Source: Pseudofabraea citricarpa (Eukaryota > Ascomycota > Leotiomycetes > Helotiales > Dermateaceae). From it: a stretch of 64,000 nt of DNA. How positions within the stretch are numbered: the stretch's first letter is position 1; every line of letters begins with the position of its first letter. The stretch spans positions 310,001 through 374,000 of the forward strand of contig JAPWGK010000027.1 in NCBI GenBank assembly GCA_029641185.1, given 5' to 3'. The translations under genes and the position numbers were made by a program. A model generated the notes under the pieces. The model saw only the letters and a list, made by a program, of their open reading frames with translations. It was not told the origin of the DNA and did no database searches. Positions 33,482 to 45,456 of this stretch are shown one piece after another.

Positions 33482-35670
33482 ATGGCTTTCCTCGTCCTCC
33501 TCCCCCCCGCCGCCGCCCTCCTCCTCCTCTATCTCCTCTACCACGCCTACGCCCGCCTCTACCTCTCGCCCATCTCGCACATCCCCGGCCCCCGACTGGC
33601 CGCCCTGACGGGCTGGTACGAGTTCTACTACAACATCTACCCGCACGGCGGCCGCTTCCTGTGGGAGATGGAGCGCATGCACCGCGTCTACGGGCCCGTC
33701 GTGCGCATCAACCCGTATGAGGTGCACGTCGACGACGCCGAGGGGTATGACGAGCTGTATGCTGGCGGGGGACGGCGTCGTGACAAGTGCGTGTTCTTTT
33801 CTTTTCCTTTTTTCCTTTTTCCCCTCTTTGGTTTTTCTTCTTTGGGGCCTTTTTTGAGGGAGAGTTTGAGGGAGAGAGATGCTGATGGGATGTACTCAGA
33901 TATCCCTGGTTTACACGAGGTGGTGGCTCTCCCCATTCGGCCTTCGAGACCAACGACCATGACCTCCACCGGCTGCGGCGGGGAGCCATCAACCCGTTCT
34001 TCTCGAAACGCTCCATCGTGAGCATCGAGTCTCTGATCCGGGAGCAGATCGAGAACCTGAGCGAGCTATTCCGGGGATCACTCCGAAAGCAGCATGAGGA
34101 CGAAGACGGCGAGAAGAGAGAAGAGAAAGGGAAGAGAGAAGAGAAAAAGAAAGAAGAAGGAGGAGTCATAGATCTGAGGGTGGCTTTCTCAAGCCTCACC
34201 CTCGACATCATCTCGGCCTACTGCTTCGGCGACTCGTGGGCCTGCCTGAAAGACCAGCAGCTCGCCGAGATGTGGAAGTTCACCCTCGACGACATCTTCG
34301 AGAAGGCCAACCTCATCATGCACTTCCACTGGCTGCTGACGCTGGTGAACTGCCTACCTGATGCGTGGGCGGGGCCGGTGGTGAGGCATCATCGTGTACG
34401 GATCTCTCCCTTTCCCATTACTCCATTTCCCTATCATTTAACACTCTACCCACAGAACACGAAGAAACACGTCCAGGCCGTCCTCCAGCACAAGGACCAG
34501 GACCTCAAAATCACCAATAGCGAAAAGGCAAGGGAGAATAAGACTCCGTCTATCTTTCATGAACTCCGCGACTCGGATCTCCCGCAGCATGAGAAAACCG
34601 TCGATCGCCTCGCGGCTGAAGGTAATATCCTCATCGGCGCCGGCTCCGAAACAACCGCTCAGGTTCTCGCGACTCTCACTTTTCACCTGTTGGACAACCC
34701 GCATGCGCTGGCGAGGTTGAGGACAGAGTTGGATGCCGTTATGCCGAGGGGGGATGAGGTTGTGCGGTGGCAGGAGCTTGAGGCCTTGCCTTATCTGGTA
34801 AGTTTTCTTTCTTTCTCTTTGTTAATTTTTGTGGGGTTTGGGGAGATGGGTTTTGGTAGGGAAGATATGAGGAGAAAGAGAGAGAGAAGGGAGGAGAGTT
34901 GAGGAATGCTGATGCTAATCATGAGGGAAAATAGACGGCTGTTCTCAATGAAGCACTTAGGATCTCCAGCCCGGTCGCTACGAGACTACCGCGCATCGCA
35001 CCGACGGAGGATCTGCATTTTGGAGGGTGCGAGATCCCAGCTGGGGTGAGTTCTTCCTATCTCTTTTCTCGTCTCGTCCTTTTTTCTTTTTCTGCCCCTT
35101 CTTTTTTGAAAGGGCGACGGCGAGGAGAAGAGAGACAATCTAGATAGATCACATGTGACATGTGATATAGAGAATCAAGAATGCTGACGAATGAATGAAT
35201 TGAACGTTCCTAGACGCCCATAAGCATGTCGTACTACTTCATCCACCTCAACGCGTCCATCTTCCCCGAACCCACGAGATTTCTCCCCGAGCGCTGGATC
35301 GACGCTGCGGCGAAGGGCGTCCGTCTGGATCGGTACCTGGTTCCGTTTAGCAAGGGCAGTCGGAACTGTGTTGGGTTGAAGTGAGTTTTTTTCTTCTTTT
35401 CCCTCTTGTCTTTTTTCATGCTTCAGTCTTGTTTTGTTTTCTTCTTTTTCGTCTTCTTTTTTCTTTTTCTCGTGGCCCTGTGTTGATGTTCTCATTAGTC
35501 TTGCATGGGCCGAACTATACCTCGCCACGGCAGTCGTCTTCCGCAAATTCGACTTCCAGCTCTACCATACGCAGCGCAGGGATGTTGATATGGTGAGGGA
35601 TTGCTTTGTCGGTCAGCCGTGGAAGGGGAGCAAGGGTATTCGCGTCAAGGTTGTGGGCGAGAGAGCGTGA
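33482..35670 (+). CDS. Cytochrome P450 monooxygenase 1
   Basis: Predicted 530-residue microsomal P450 from exons 33482-33786, 33900-34395, 34456-34797, 34935-35045, 35214-35380 and 35499-35670. Residues 1-20 are a Leu-rich membrane anchor followed by HIPGPR. Motifs: I-helix AGSETT (329-334), ExxR at Glu387-Arg390, PERW, and the heme loop FSKGSRNC with Cys470. Odd feature: residues ~164-190 form a Lys/Glu-only tract ([16 protein letters not shown]) in the E/F region, coded by GA-rich DNA. The 60 nt intron 34396-34455 is stop-free and in frame. Substrate unknown. Confidence 0.86.
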
Positions 35671-36780
35671 GGAAAGGAGTGATAGGGGCTGCTGGTTTTG
35701 AATGCGAATTTGTTGAGATGGACGTGGGAAGAGAGAAGGAGGACTCGGGGTCAAGCATGGTCAACGATGGCCGAGAGAGGGTAGTAAGGGACTGGACTCC
35801 GTCCCGTGGCTGTTCATCTCCAAGGCCGGAGAATGCTGCGTATGTACTTCCTTGGGGATATGGATTGTGGGATGTGAGAGTCCGAGTCCAGCGAGAGGAC
35901 GACACAATTTGAGTGATGAGTCTGACAGCCGAGAGATGGTTCCCTTAGTCAGTACATATACGAAGTACGGTACGCAACTCTGAACCCTCTCTCGTATCAC
36001 CCACTGAAGGAACGCCCCCCATCCGACAGTTTTAAGGTTTCCAAACTCTAAAGTAAGCTTCCGTCGCTCCCCACGGACGGAGTATTGCAGCATCTCCAGA
36101 TTCCGAGTCCAGACCCCAGAATCCACATAGACCTCGGAATCAGCTTTGCCCCTTGGAGATTATGGATTCTTGCTTGTCCGAACGAGCAGCAAGAGTGTTT
36201 TCCTGTTTCCTTTTTTTCATTGCCGTTATCCAAAAGCATGGCGGGTTTGGTTGGTGTTTGTTTCTCGCTAGAATAATAATAGCTGCTGCACTTAACGGCG
36301 ATATACAAACTCGGGGATATGTATCTCTGAGGGAGAAGAAGAAGAAGAATTAAACCCGCTGCTTACGAGCTCGTGTCCACTCGGGTACATCGATATGGTC
36401 AGCAAGAATAAATAGCAAGCTTGTGATTTGAGTCCTTACCGTGTTTGTTCTGTAAACGGCAAACCCCAAATCCAAAAAAAACAAGCTTTCGCTTTCTCTC
36501 TCCACGGAGCGGGAGGAGCGCAACATCTCCTCCAGACAACAAACAGCAGTCTACTGTACAGAATCCACTCTCCAGAGGTATTGCTGTAGGGCCCACAATC
36601 GCTTATGACACCATCACTAATCTCATTCTCTCCTTTCCGCCCGGCAACTCTAACGGCATTAGCCAAATGCCGCGGATATACGGGTTCGGTATTGTGTTGT
36701 TTTGTTTTCTTGTCATGCAGGAGGATTACCAAACCAGTCTCGATCATTAGATAATCAAGCCAAGTACCTGACCTCACCTA

Positions 36781-36838
36781 CAGCATAGCACAGCACAGCA
36801 CAGCACAGCACAGCACAGCACAGCATAGTACAGCACAA
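36781..36838. repeat. CAGCA pentanucleotide microsatellite
   Basis: CAGCA/TAGCA units repeat about eleven times, with point variants at both ends. It creates spurious Leu/Cys-rich frames on the minus strand. Confidence 0.85.
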
Positions 36839-36917
36839 AATAGCGCGGCAAAGAAGCAGAATCCGAGAGTCCGCAAGTAGTGATGAGTTGAAGTGGAAGT
36901 GGATGGTGGGGAACCGA

Positions 36918-37058
36918 GCACGACCACGACCACGAGCACGACCACGACACACGACACACGACACACGACACGACGGCCTTTTTCGGCTAATAAGAAAATG
37001 CAAATCCAAGTCGCCTTTTCGGTCGTAAGATGCAGGCAGGCTCTCTCTCTCTCTCTCT
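36918..37058. repeat. CGACCA/CACGA and CT microsatellites
   Basis: ACCACGACCACGAGC and ACACACGACACACG repeats (36918-36975), then CTCTCTCT and CGCTCGCT (37039-37063). Simple sequence only. Confidence 0.7.
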
Positions 37059-38465
37059 CGCTCGCTCGCCTCGCTTTGCCTTTCGGACTTAGATGTCCGC
37101 GGGTTGGCAATCCAGCTGCTGAAAGGGCTGAAAGGTCGGCTGGAAAGCTCTCGGTGTTAAGATTGCTCCGTGACGACATGCAACAAAGGGCATCCTTTTT
37201 GTTTTTTCTCTCTGCGGTAGGTCCTGCTTCCGAGTTGTCTGGTTTTGGCTTGCGTGATTTGCTGCCCGTCTTGGATCATTCATTCGTTCATTCTTGGTGC
37301 GTTTTTTTTGTTTTGGGGAGCACTCGTTTTCGTATTCGCGTTTGACGGAGGAGACGGAGGGCATCTACATATACAGACATACCTATACATACATACATAT
37401 ATGTCTTGCAATGGGATTCACCGAAGAAGAGTTATCGCCTTTGTGTAATTTCAATCCCTCTCCTCCCGCCCGTGTAATTCTCACTTCCTCCTCACGACGG
37501 TACACCGGCCGGTACCCCCGAGTAGGTTGGCTTATCGTCGACGGCTGTTTCGGCGTTAAGGAACCCATTACTTGATAGGCGAGGAAGAAGATTGGTCTTG
37601 AGCCAATTGACTTTATCGGCTGGTCCCGTCTCGAGCTGACGTTACAGTGCTCTGTTAAAGATCTGATCTGCGCTGTACAGGTATCTTCTCGGGAGCCTTT
37701 GTCGTCAAGTCATATCGTTTTTGTGTTGTAGATCCTGGGGATGCTGCGAGCGAGTCACACGTGTCAAGGGAGAGCGAGAGAGAGAAAGAAAAAGACAGGA
37801 CAAGACAAGACAGATAGAAAGACATGTAGCATGCGGAAAGGAACCAGTATGGGTACCGTGCGCATACGCACGAGCACGTGCTGGATAGAGCGAAGGAGCA
37901 AACAGCACCTAAACATCGGAGCTCTGGTGTGGTCGGTTAAGGGACTACGAGTTAATACCGACGCCTCGACTGGAGGAGGGAATAACACACCACAACACTA
38001 ATCCACCACCCATCGAGACATGTGTGTTATCCCCTTGTAGGTCGGCGGCGTTCCAGAGCAGTGAAGTGTTTCGTCACACGTTCAAAACTCCTAGCAGGCC
38101 TGCGGTTTATAGAGCTGACTGGTGCCGGTGCCACGTATACCGCCGTCGGCAAGGACTTTGTTTTCATTTTTCATTTATTTTTCTCTTTATACTTCTCTTT
38201 GTTGCTTCTTATTACCAAGGGACCTACCAGGGAAATAGATAGAGAGAGGGATCAGACACAAGGAAACGACTGTGTATATTTCTTTTTGGATTATTCTACA
38301 TGCGAGGTACTCGAGTGCAAAATAAGATAGAAGCGAGAGAATAAACAAGTAACAACAAATGTATACAAGAAAACCAGCACCAAAAGACCTATCCAGCATC
38401 AACAAAAGGCCCATCCGTCAAATGACTTTTTTTCAGAACCGCACCGTCTCTATGCCAGATTACAC

Positions 38466-39643
38466 CTAGATATACTCGTAGCAGAGCAGAGAACCACCTC
38501 GGATATCCATCACATCGCCCACAGTGGCGTTGGGAATAACACCCAGGAAGTTCAGGGTGTGGTTAAGAGTCGTGACATTTGCTGGGTCGCCGTCATAGTC
38601 GAGCGTGGCGTCCGTGACGTTATACAGACCCTGCTGGGAGATATACTCGGCGGTGGGGACATTCTGGCCGTCCATGTCGAAGATCCGAGACGAGATGTTG
38701 AGGAGTTGCCATTCCCACCACAAGCGATCGAGGTTCGTGTGATGGAGATAGAAGAGCGGGTCTTTGCAAATTAGTCTTGAGCTTAGTGGTGATTGCGAGG
38801 AAATACTTACCACCGGGAGAACAGGTGATATCCAGCATGACATCGCCGACAGCTGCGTGGCCGGCGGTATGTGGCTTGCTGGAAAAGCAAGGATACGCAC
38901 TCGAGTAGTTCTGCATCGCCATGCACTCATCGATGTTCGTCTGTGCGGCCCAAGCAATGGCGTCCTGATTAAGCGACCGGCTGAGGCAGTGGTCGGTGAT
39001 TTCATATACGGGACCAAGATGGAGCGTCATGTTCACGAATGGGCCATCGGTGATGCAGCTGTCATTTCCAGACCCGTCACCTCCGAACCCCGTGATTGGG
39101 TCGAAGACGGGTGACAGTGTGAGGTTGGCCACATCGAGAACTTCTTCCCAGTACCTGCTTCGTGTCAGACGGAGTCGTATGCTACTTAAATAGATACGTA
39201 CGGTTGTGTTCCATTGTAACCGCATTCGGTCTGGAGAGCATTTTCATGTGCCCACATGTAAAGACGGTGCCATGGTAAGAAAGCGCCCTGGGTTGTTAAG
39301 TTAATGAAACCTGTGAAGATAATGCGTTTGGGTATACTTACAACATCGTGCACAACATTCGTCTGGTCGATGTGTGCGTACATGAAATCCTCGTATCTGT
39401 TCTGCGATCCATTGAAGCCCATCTGCGGTGGCAAGGCCATTAAGCAAAGCTCGGCATCGATATAAGATGTCTTTTCGACATCCGTCATATTATGCCTATC
39501 AAGATCAGCAAATAAACCACAAACAACTCGAGAGAATAACCTCACCATCCTTTTCGCTGGCTCAACGATTGACAGGTATAATTTTGTGCTGTGACGAAGG
39601 TGGTCGTCGCCAAGAAGGCCAAGAGGGCTTTGGTAGAAAACAT
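38466..39643 (-). CDS. Short secreted tyrosinase (type-3 copper)
   Basis: Predicted 325-residue protein from exons 39546-39643, 39342-39495, 39202-39287, 38811-39154 and 38466-38761. Residues 1-19 form a signal peptide. CuA ligands are His74, His82 and His91 (HDV...FLPWHR, with the His-x8-His spacing); CuB ligands are His208, His212 (HTAGH) and His235 in DPLFYLHHTNLDRLWWEWQ. The length fits the short fungal secreted class without the C-terminal blocking domain. It oxidises phenols to quinones in known relatives. The intron 39288-39341 (54 nt) is stop-free and in frame, and its retention would disrupt CuA. It lies between two P450 genes. Confidence 0.87.
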
Positions 39644-40529
39644 AGCGAATGTGAGGTGGTGAACTGGTTGAGATAGCCATTGTAAGTTGGTACATGTCTT
39701 CATATATATACATTCTTGCATCTCCCAGTCTCAGCGCCATGGTCAAAATGCAGCATATGGCAATGGCGTTCGAAAGTCAGACATCGAATCTTAGACGTGC
39801 TCAGTACGACAAACAATACGTGCTGCGATACGTAACTCCCAAGGGACCGAGTTCTTCAGAATAGAATCCATTCCGGTCTTCGCAAAGATCGACGAAAATA
39901 AACATCGATAAGTGACCCGTCGAATCATCAGCGCCCGGGTAAGAATAAGAACAAGGTTCAGGTGCAGAAACAAGCCTTAAGGGGCAAGATCAGCAGGGCT
40001 GAGGAATACCTTCTGCGAAAACTCCCCGATGAATCCCACACGGACCTGTCTGTGGTCTTTTGCTTGCGCTTGTGCGGTCCCGTAATGGTTACGCGTCTAT
40101 ACCCCACACACGGCTAGCGAATATGCTGTGCAGAAAGGCAGTTCGTCCCAAGCCGACCATGATGTGTATTCACAATTGGGCGCATTTTGAAAGGAGATTG
40201 GTTGTTCCCACGGCAGATCAGCTGATTGGACATTCAACCGTCGAAATAACGTTGAGAAAGTGTATCCTTTCCTCGCGTCGCTTACGACACAGCCCTGCCG
40301 GCAGTGCTTGTCTCTGATCGGTAATTAACTGTGGATGACTGGTCCCCAAAACAATCGTAAGCATAATCTTGCATCACGACTCTGAGAAGGCTTTTTCTCC
40401 AAAGACTATTCTTGGCTTGCATAAGTTGTCGGGTTAAAGCCGAATCATCCCACAGTATCAAACAAACGAGTGGCTGTGACGCCCACGCCCCAGAATACGT
40501 GGCTGGCGAACCGAGTCCACCCCCTGAGT
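39644..40529. other. Intergenic stretch, no gene seen
   Basis: No supported frame. Probably contains the tyrosinase promoter and the 3' end of the second P450. Confidence 0.45.
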
Positions 40530-42125
40530 TCAAAGTGGACGTCGCCTCCGCGCCCACACCGGCCAGCTATGAGGCGAAACGGTAAAGTAGTTCTCATACT
40601 TCCACTCCTTCTCTGGGTCTACGAGCTCAAACTCGAAATTCTTTATCAGTGTTGCCGCCTCCTTGCTGACTTCCACATGCGCAAGGTGCCTTCCCGGACA
40701 TTGGTTGTAACCTGCTCCAAATGTGATCAGATTCTGACTCATTTTCACAGCTCGCTCAATGTCTAACCATCGTCGAGGGTCAAATTGGGCTGCATTCTCC
40801 CCAAAAAGAGATGTCATGCGGTGGATCGCCCAAGGATTCACAGACAGAATTGTTCCGGCCGGGAAGTATCGCCCACAGACTGTCACACCAGCTTCAGGTG
40901 CGACTCTAGAAAGGCCAAAACCAACAGGCGGGTGGAAGCGATATGTTTCTTTGATGCAGGCTTGCAACAACGGCAACTTCTGAGTTCCTTCATACGAGGG
41001 AATACCGGAAAGAGGTGCTTCGTCGAGCTCTTGCTGGAGCTTCTCAAGTATATCTCGATCTCGAATAGTGTGATAGACCAAAGCTTGCAATACCGAGCTC
41101 GCAGTATCTCCACCCGCTCCCAGGTTCCCGATGGCGTTTGCCAGGATTTCTTTCTCGTCCATCCGGTCGGGATGTTTTATTAGATGCTCCCTCCATTGTT
41201 CTAGCATGTCTCTTCGGACTTCATCATTCTTTGCTCGTGCTCCGATGGCTGCTACGCATGTATCCATTACATGTAGAGCTGGTTTCAAGTTGAAGTACTC
41301 GATAAGGGGATTTGCAAGGAGAACATCATGAGCCCAGGGGAAATGGCCCAACAGGGATATATAGATACGAAGATAGACATTGTTGGAAACTGTTCCACCC
41401 AAGTCTTTTCCTGACTCTAAGAACCCAAAACTCTGGGAGAACATGGCTTCGCCGAGAATATCAAAGGTCAAGTAATTGATCCACTGCTCGAACTTGATGG
41501 GTTGCTTCCGAAGGGAAAGTTGGTCAATCTGCGCCGAGAGAAGCTGCAATGCTCTGTCAATGTATGGCTCCGTTCTGAGAATGTTGCTCAGCGTATATCC
41601 AGACGCGAGATTCTTGGCCCTGTGTATGTGCGTCTTACAGTCCCTTATCGACATCTGGTTCATGTACCGCTTGTCCGGCATGCTGAATATTGCGTATGTT
41701 GGACCCTGAGACAGAATTAACAAATGATATCGATATAACGGGCTATGCAATGAAAATTCCCACCTTATCCATGTGGGACATAAGAATCTCCCTGATTGCT
41801 GATCCATCGCAAACACTGACTTCATTCTGTCCAATGCGGACAAATGTTCCTGGACAAGTCAGAGACTGCATTGGAGGTGTTGGATTGAAGACAAACCATG
41901 TTGTTGATGCAATCTTATGACCGCTTCTTCCGTATCGCCCCTCAGGATATACCATAATTGCCAGAGCGAAGTACTGAATGTTGCGATGAAGGGGCCGGGG
42001 ATATCACTTATCGCCGAGAAATATCGTCGTCGCACACACACGCCGAGCAGTACCAAAAGCAACACCAGAGTAGATTTTCCCAGCAGACTCCATCCATCTG
42101 GTTTGAGAGACATGCTTAAGGTCAT
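40530..42125 (-). CDS. Cytochrome P450 monooxygenase 2
   Basis: Predicted 496-residue P450 from exons 41897-42125, 41764-41849 and 40530-41705. The N-terminus has a membrane anchor (STLVLLLVLLGVCV) then DIPGPF. Motifs: AGGDT (302-306) in the I helix, ExxR at Glu358-Arg361, FDPRRW, and heme loop FGAGYNQCPG with Cys441. Overall style is close to the pisatin-demethylase/benzoate-hydroxylase-like fungal P450s, but the substrate cannot be told. Start at 42125 is chosen because it keeps a compact anchor; an ATG at 42197 would add 24 residues. Transcribed in the same direction as the tyrosinase downstream. Confidence 0.85.
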
Positions 42126-42676
42126 CTGAGCAATATTCATAAAAGTGTGAATTGTTTTGTAAACTAAAACAATCGCGGAGTTCGAGAAACAGGTCATTCC
42201 TTATGCTTGTCCGCAGCGTGCATGTGGAGTCGTTGCCTATTCGGGATGCATTTGCATCCAAGTATGCTTCTCTCGAAGATAGGACTAGAAATCAGCATAC
42301 GCTTAGTAGTCAAATGTATCAACTTATCCTTTTGATGTAAAAATTGTAAAACTCATCTTAGGATATCTTCGAATTGTAATCTTATAATCTAGACTGTCTT
42401 GTCATTTTGCCTGTGTCAGAAGTCTCTGTTCACAGCAGCTTGAAAAGGATGGTAGAGCTGAGCTGTTACACAGATAAGAAACCCGCCAATGACAGGCACA
42501 GGCACCGTTTACCCCGCAACCCCGCAACCCTACTACATCTACCCCATACTGTACTCCCTCCCTCTTCTCAGTCTCCCCATGGTTTCATCCTCTTTCATCC
42601 TCACTGAATGTAGCACCTTTACTTTACCTCTCGGCGACAACTATGTTCTTGTTGCATCCCACGACACTCGACCACA
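42126..42676. other. Divergent promoter region, P450 2 and zinc-finger gene
   Basis: No gene supported. The two flanking genes start outward from here, so it serves as a shared upstream region of ~550 bases. Confidence 0.5.
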
Positions 42677-43903
42677 ATGCCTTCTGTGATCCAACATCAA
42701 AAGTCCGCCAAACACTGTCCTTGCCTTCTCTGTGACCCGTTTGATAGCTACGAAGAGCTGCTCGAAGCCCAGCTACCGCCCATCAGGAAATACTCGTGTC
42801 CTGAGTGCAGAAAGCTTTTCTCACAAGAGATATCTCTCAAGGCTCACCAGCGCGAGAGCGTACACGCCTCCTGTTATAACTGCGACGTTGTGTTTCCTAC
42901 GAGAGAGCTATACGTATTGCACATGCGATTGCATACCCCAGCCTCAGCGAAAATGTCTTCTTCCGCGACACAGTTCCGGTGCTGCGACTGCGAGCGTGAT
43001 TTCAAAAGTGAAGTGGCACTTACAGATCATCTTCGCTGCAGCCAGGTACACAAACCGAGCAAGGGGGGAAAGAAGAAGAAACAGAATTCACAAGAGGAGG
43101 GCAGTCAACGGAACAACTGGTGCAAGAGCTGCAAGAAAGCATTCAAGAACCGGGGGGCCCTGACCCGGCATTTGACGTCGGTGCGACATCATCCGCTGAG
43201 CGACATCAAGTGCCTAGCAGACACGGAATGTAAGAAGCATTTTAACTGTCCGTCGGGTCAGTTGCAACATTTAGAGAGTGGTAAATGCGTGTCAGGGATG
43301 ACGAAGACGAAACTGAATGCAGCTCTTGCAGCCAATGATCTGGGAAATATCATTACATCGGGAAGAGTCACAGCACAGTGGCTGCTGGAGGACGATCTGT
43401 CTGCATCTGCTATATCGACATCACAGATTGGAAGTCCGATACTCACCCCGACCTCAACTGAATTCTTTGACTCCTATCCAGCTTCCGCAATTCTTACACC
43501 TACATCCACCCTCTCAACTAACACGAACTTCCATTCCGAGCTCACCCTCCGGCTTCGCACTCCGAGTGGCCTTCAAAAATGTCCCCTCTGCCCTCCCTCC
43601 CGTACTCGCAAATTCACGGCTAGCGCACTTCAGCAACATCTATCGTCAAGCGTCCACGCTCAGGTCTCTACACCCTTACCGTTACTGGTAGCCGATGAGA
43701 TATCATTCCATTGCCCGCGTGCCTTAGTTGGCGAGGGGGTAAAGAACAAGCCTTTGAAGCAATTCTCTACTGTGAGCGGACTGGCACAACATCTTGAGAG
43801 TGGTGCTTGTGATGGCGGGCGAGGAACTTTCAGGCGTGTGGTAGAGTATGTACAGGAGGAGATGAAGGGTATGGGGTTTGGCGGGTTGAAGCTGCTGAGC
43901 TAG
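42677..43903 (+). CDS. C2H2 zinc-finger protein
   Basis: A single-exon 408-residue protein. Zinc-finger-like units: CPCLLCDPF near the N-terminus, CPECRKLFSQEISLKAHQ...H, CYNCDVVFPTRELYVLHMRLH, CCDCERDFKSEVALTDHLR, CKSCKKAFKNRGALTRHLT and later CPLCPPSRTRKF with HLSSSVH. A Lys-rich patch (KGGKKKKQ) could be a nuclear signal. The middle (~230-300) is Ser/Thr-rich and probably disordered. Spacings are irregular, as in fungal families where some fingers bind RNA or protein rather than DNA, so a transcription-factor role is not certain. Next to a P450, but no shared regulation is visible. Confidence 0.82.
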   Translation: MPSVIQHQKSAKHCPCLLCDPFDSYEELLEAQLPPIRKYSCPECRKLFSQEISLKAHQRESVHASCYNCDVVFPTRELYVLHMRLHTPASAKMSSSATQFRCCDCERDFKSEVALTDHLRCSQVHKPSKGGKKKKQNSQEEGSQRNNWCKSCKKAFKNRGALTRHLTSVRHHPLSDIKCLADTECKKHFNCPSGQLQHLESGKCVSGMTKTKLNAALAANDLGNIITSGRVTAQWLLEDDLSASAISTSQIGSPILTPTSTEFFDSYPASAILTPTSTLSTNTNFHSELTLRLRTPSGLQKCPLCPPSRTRKFTASALQQHLSSSVHAQVSTPLPLLVADEISFHCPRALVGEGVKNKPLKQFSTVSGLAQHLESGACDGGRGTFRRVVEYVQEEMKGMGFGGLKLLS

Positions 43904-44744
43904 CGATCGGTTAAATTCCCTGAAGCCTGAGCCTTTTTCTGCTCCTTTTTCGAATTTCCTCTGTTGTAATTCTCGGGTTCAATTTCCTATGGTCAGCAGG
44001 GTACCTGCTACTCAAAGTAGCCTCGAATAACTTACTATGCTTAGTTTATCTCCCATCAAAACTCCAGATTTAACCTTCTTGATAACTGTAAGCGGCATTT
44101 GCACAAGATGTCGACTGGGGTCGTGTCGCTTCACTGTTTCGCTAAAGATATCCAAGTGGCAAGTGCTTGTTTTGGACTTTCACGTCTTCTACTCCAAAGT
44201 TTTACATACACTCCTGTTGAAATTCTGATTGACTACTCAGAAGTGCTTGAGCTGCATCTCAACTGGCTGTTTACCAAGCTATTGCCGCACGACCTGCAAC
44301 CTTCCTTTTATTCAGATCTTCGACCCTCACCCCTCTACTCTCTTACAACTCCTAACCAGCCCTACTGAACCTGCAAGTTCAAGTCTAGTTTATTTCTCTT
44401 CCTTACTTACACAACCTCTTTAAGTCACACTCAATTTCTTACTCAATTAGTTTCAAATCTATATCTCACTAATTATCCTTCGCTACAGCACCTCTGAACT
44501 GCGGCCTTGTTTTCCAACCACCCATCCAATCCACATAACCTATATTATTTCTATAGTATAGAAGTGATGAAGCATTTCTCGCAACGTTTAATTAAATTGT
44601 TTTTTCAAGCAGTTATTATGCCAAAACTCCATACTAAGCTTGGTATTACTGGGTCTTGGCAGTCACCAAAATCAGCCGATATACCGCCTTAGAGCAGATC
44701 ATCAAGAACTGAGTTGTATTAGGCAAACACCTCATGCCATCCAC
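43904..44744. other. Intergenic stretch, possible upstream remains of the next pseudogene
   Basis: Only weak frames. Around 44600-44690 LGITGSWQSPKSADIPP could be a frame-shifted upstream piece of the synthetase-like pseudogene, but I could not align it. Confidence 0.35.
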
Positions 44745-45333
44745 TGGTACCGTCGTCTTACGTGCAGCTTGTCCTATCTGCGGTCTCATCGATAAATCTT
44801 GAGCCAAACATATCCATGCTGACCAGTCCACAAGCCTTTCGTTCAAGTGTCCCAACCATGGTAGATTTGTTCATACACTCCAGACAGAGGCACATAAATT
44901 CCAATTCAAATGTCAACTCTACAATCTCGTACTAGGTTTGTTCTATGAGCAGGCTGACTATGGATGGATCGAGATCTGCGGGAGTGACTATGCAGGCTTC
45001 TGGCAAGAACAACTTCTGTGGCGATTCCTGTCCAACCCGGCCATCATTGTCTACACACCATTAATTGTCGACTGGTCTGGATCAAAAGTGTCCAAATCGA
45101 TGTACCTACAAAAGACGGCATATAATTGTCTTCGTCAAGCTGGTCAGGAGTACCTTCTCAACTATCATGTTTTTCGACAACAAGGCAGGGATCTAAATAT
45201 ATTCTGCCAAGAGATTGAGAGATGGGTAAACGAGCCGTATCAACTTTTTCGATGCTACAGTCTTTATTATCTGCATCTTCTATTCGAAGGACATAAAATC
45301 CATCTTGGCATCATTCATGAGACCAGTCATTGA
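44745..45333 (+). pseudogene. Class-I synthetase-like gene, broken
   Basis: A frame from ~44745 reads CPICGLIDKS, then a TGA, then AKHIHADQSTSLSFKCPNHG and on without further stops to 45333. The later part has YTPLIVDWSGSKVSKSMYL, whose SKVSKS matches the KMSKS loop of class-I nucleotidyl-transferase folds, followed by helical segments (CQEIERWVNEPYQLFRCYS). Fungal genomes carry an expanded uncharacterised family with this DWSG-KxSKS motif, related to class-I lysyl-tRNA-synthetase-like folds. The internal TGA and missing N-terminal Rossmann half mark this copy as decayed. Family assignment is from motif memory, moderate confidence. Confidence 0.5.
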
Positions 45334-45456
45334 TATAATAAATGGATCATACGCATATTTCAATAGCAGTGCGTGCGACAAGTGACGAAGGATAGGGTGA
45401 AGAAAATGGAATTTGATTATAGTTATTAGTTATCGGTTGAAGAAATATGTTTTCCA

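Larger units (their letters stand above)
35671..38465. other. Long stretch without a supported gene
   Basis: About 2.8 kb with many short overlapping frames on both strands, none with family resemblance. It carries the CAGCA microsatellite and CACGAC/CT repeats listed separately. It separates the first P450 from the tyrosinase. Confidence 0.4.

Noticed and set aside
36781..37179. Cys/Leu-rich minus-strand frames, looking like repeat proteins
   Set aside because: They are produced by translation of the CAGCA and CACGAC microsatellites.
29742..42125. A complete secondary-metabolite gene cluster
   Set aside because: No PKS, NRPS, terpene cyclase, DMATS or RiPP precursor is recognisable; only oxidative enzymes and a peptidase are present.
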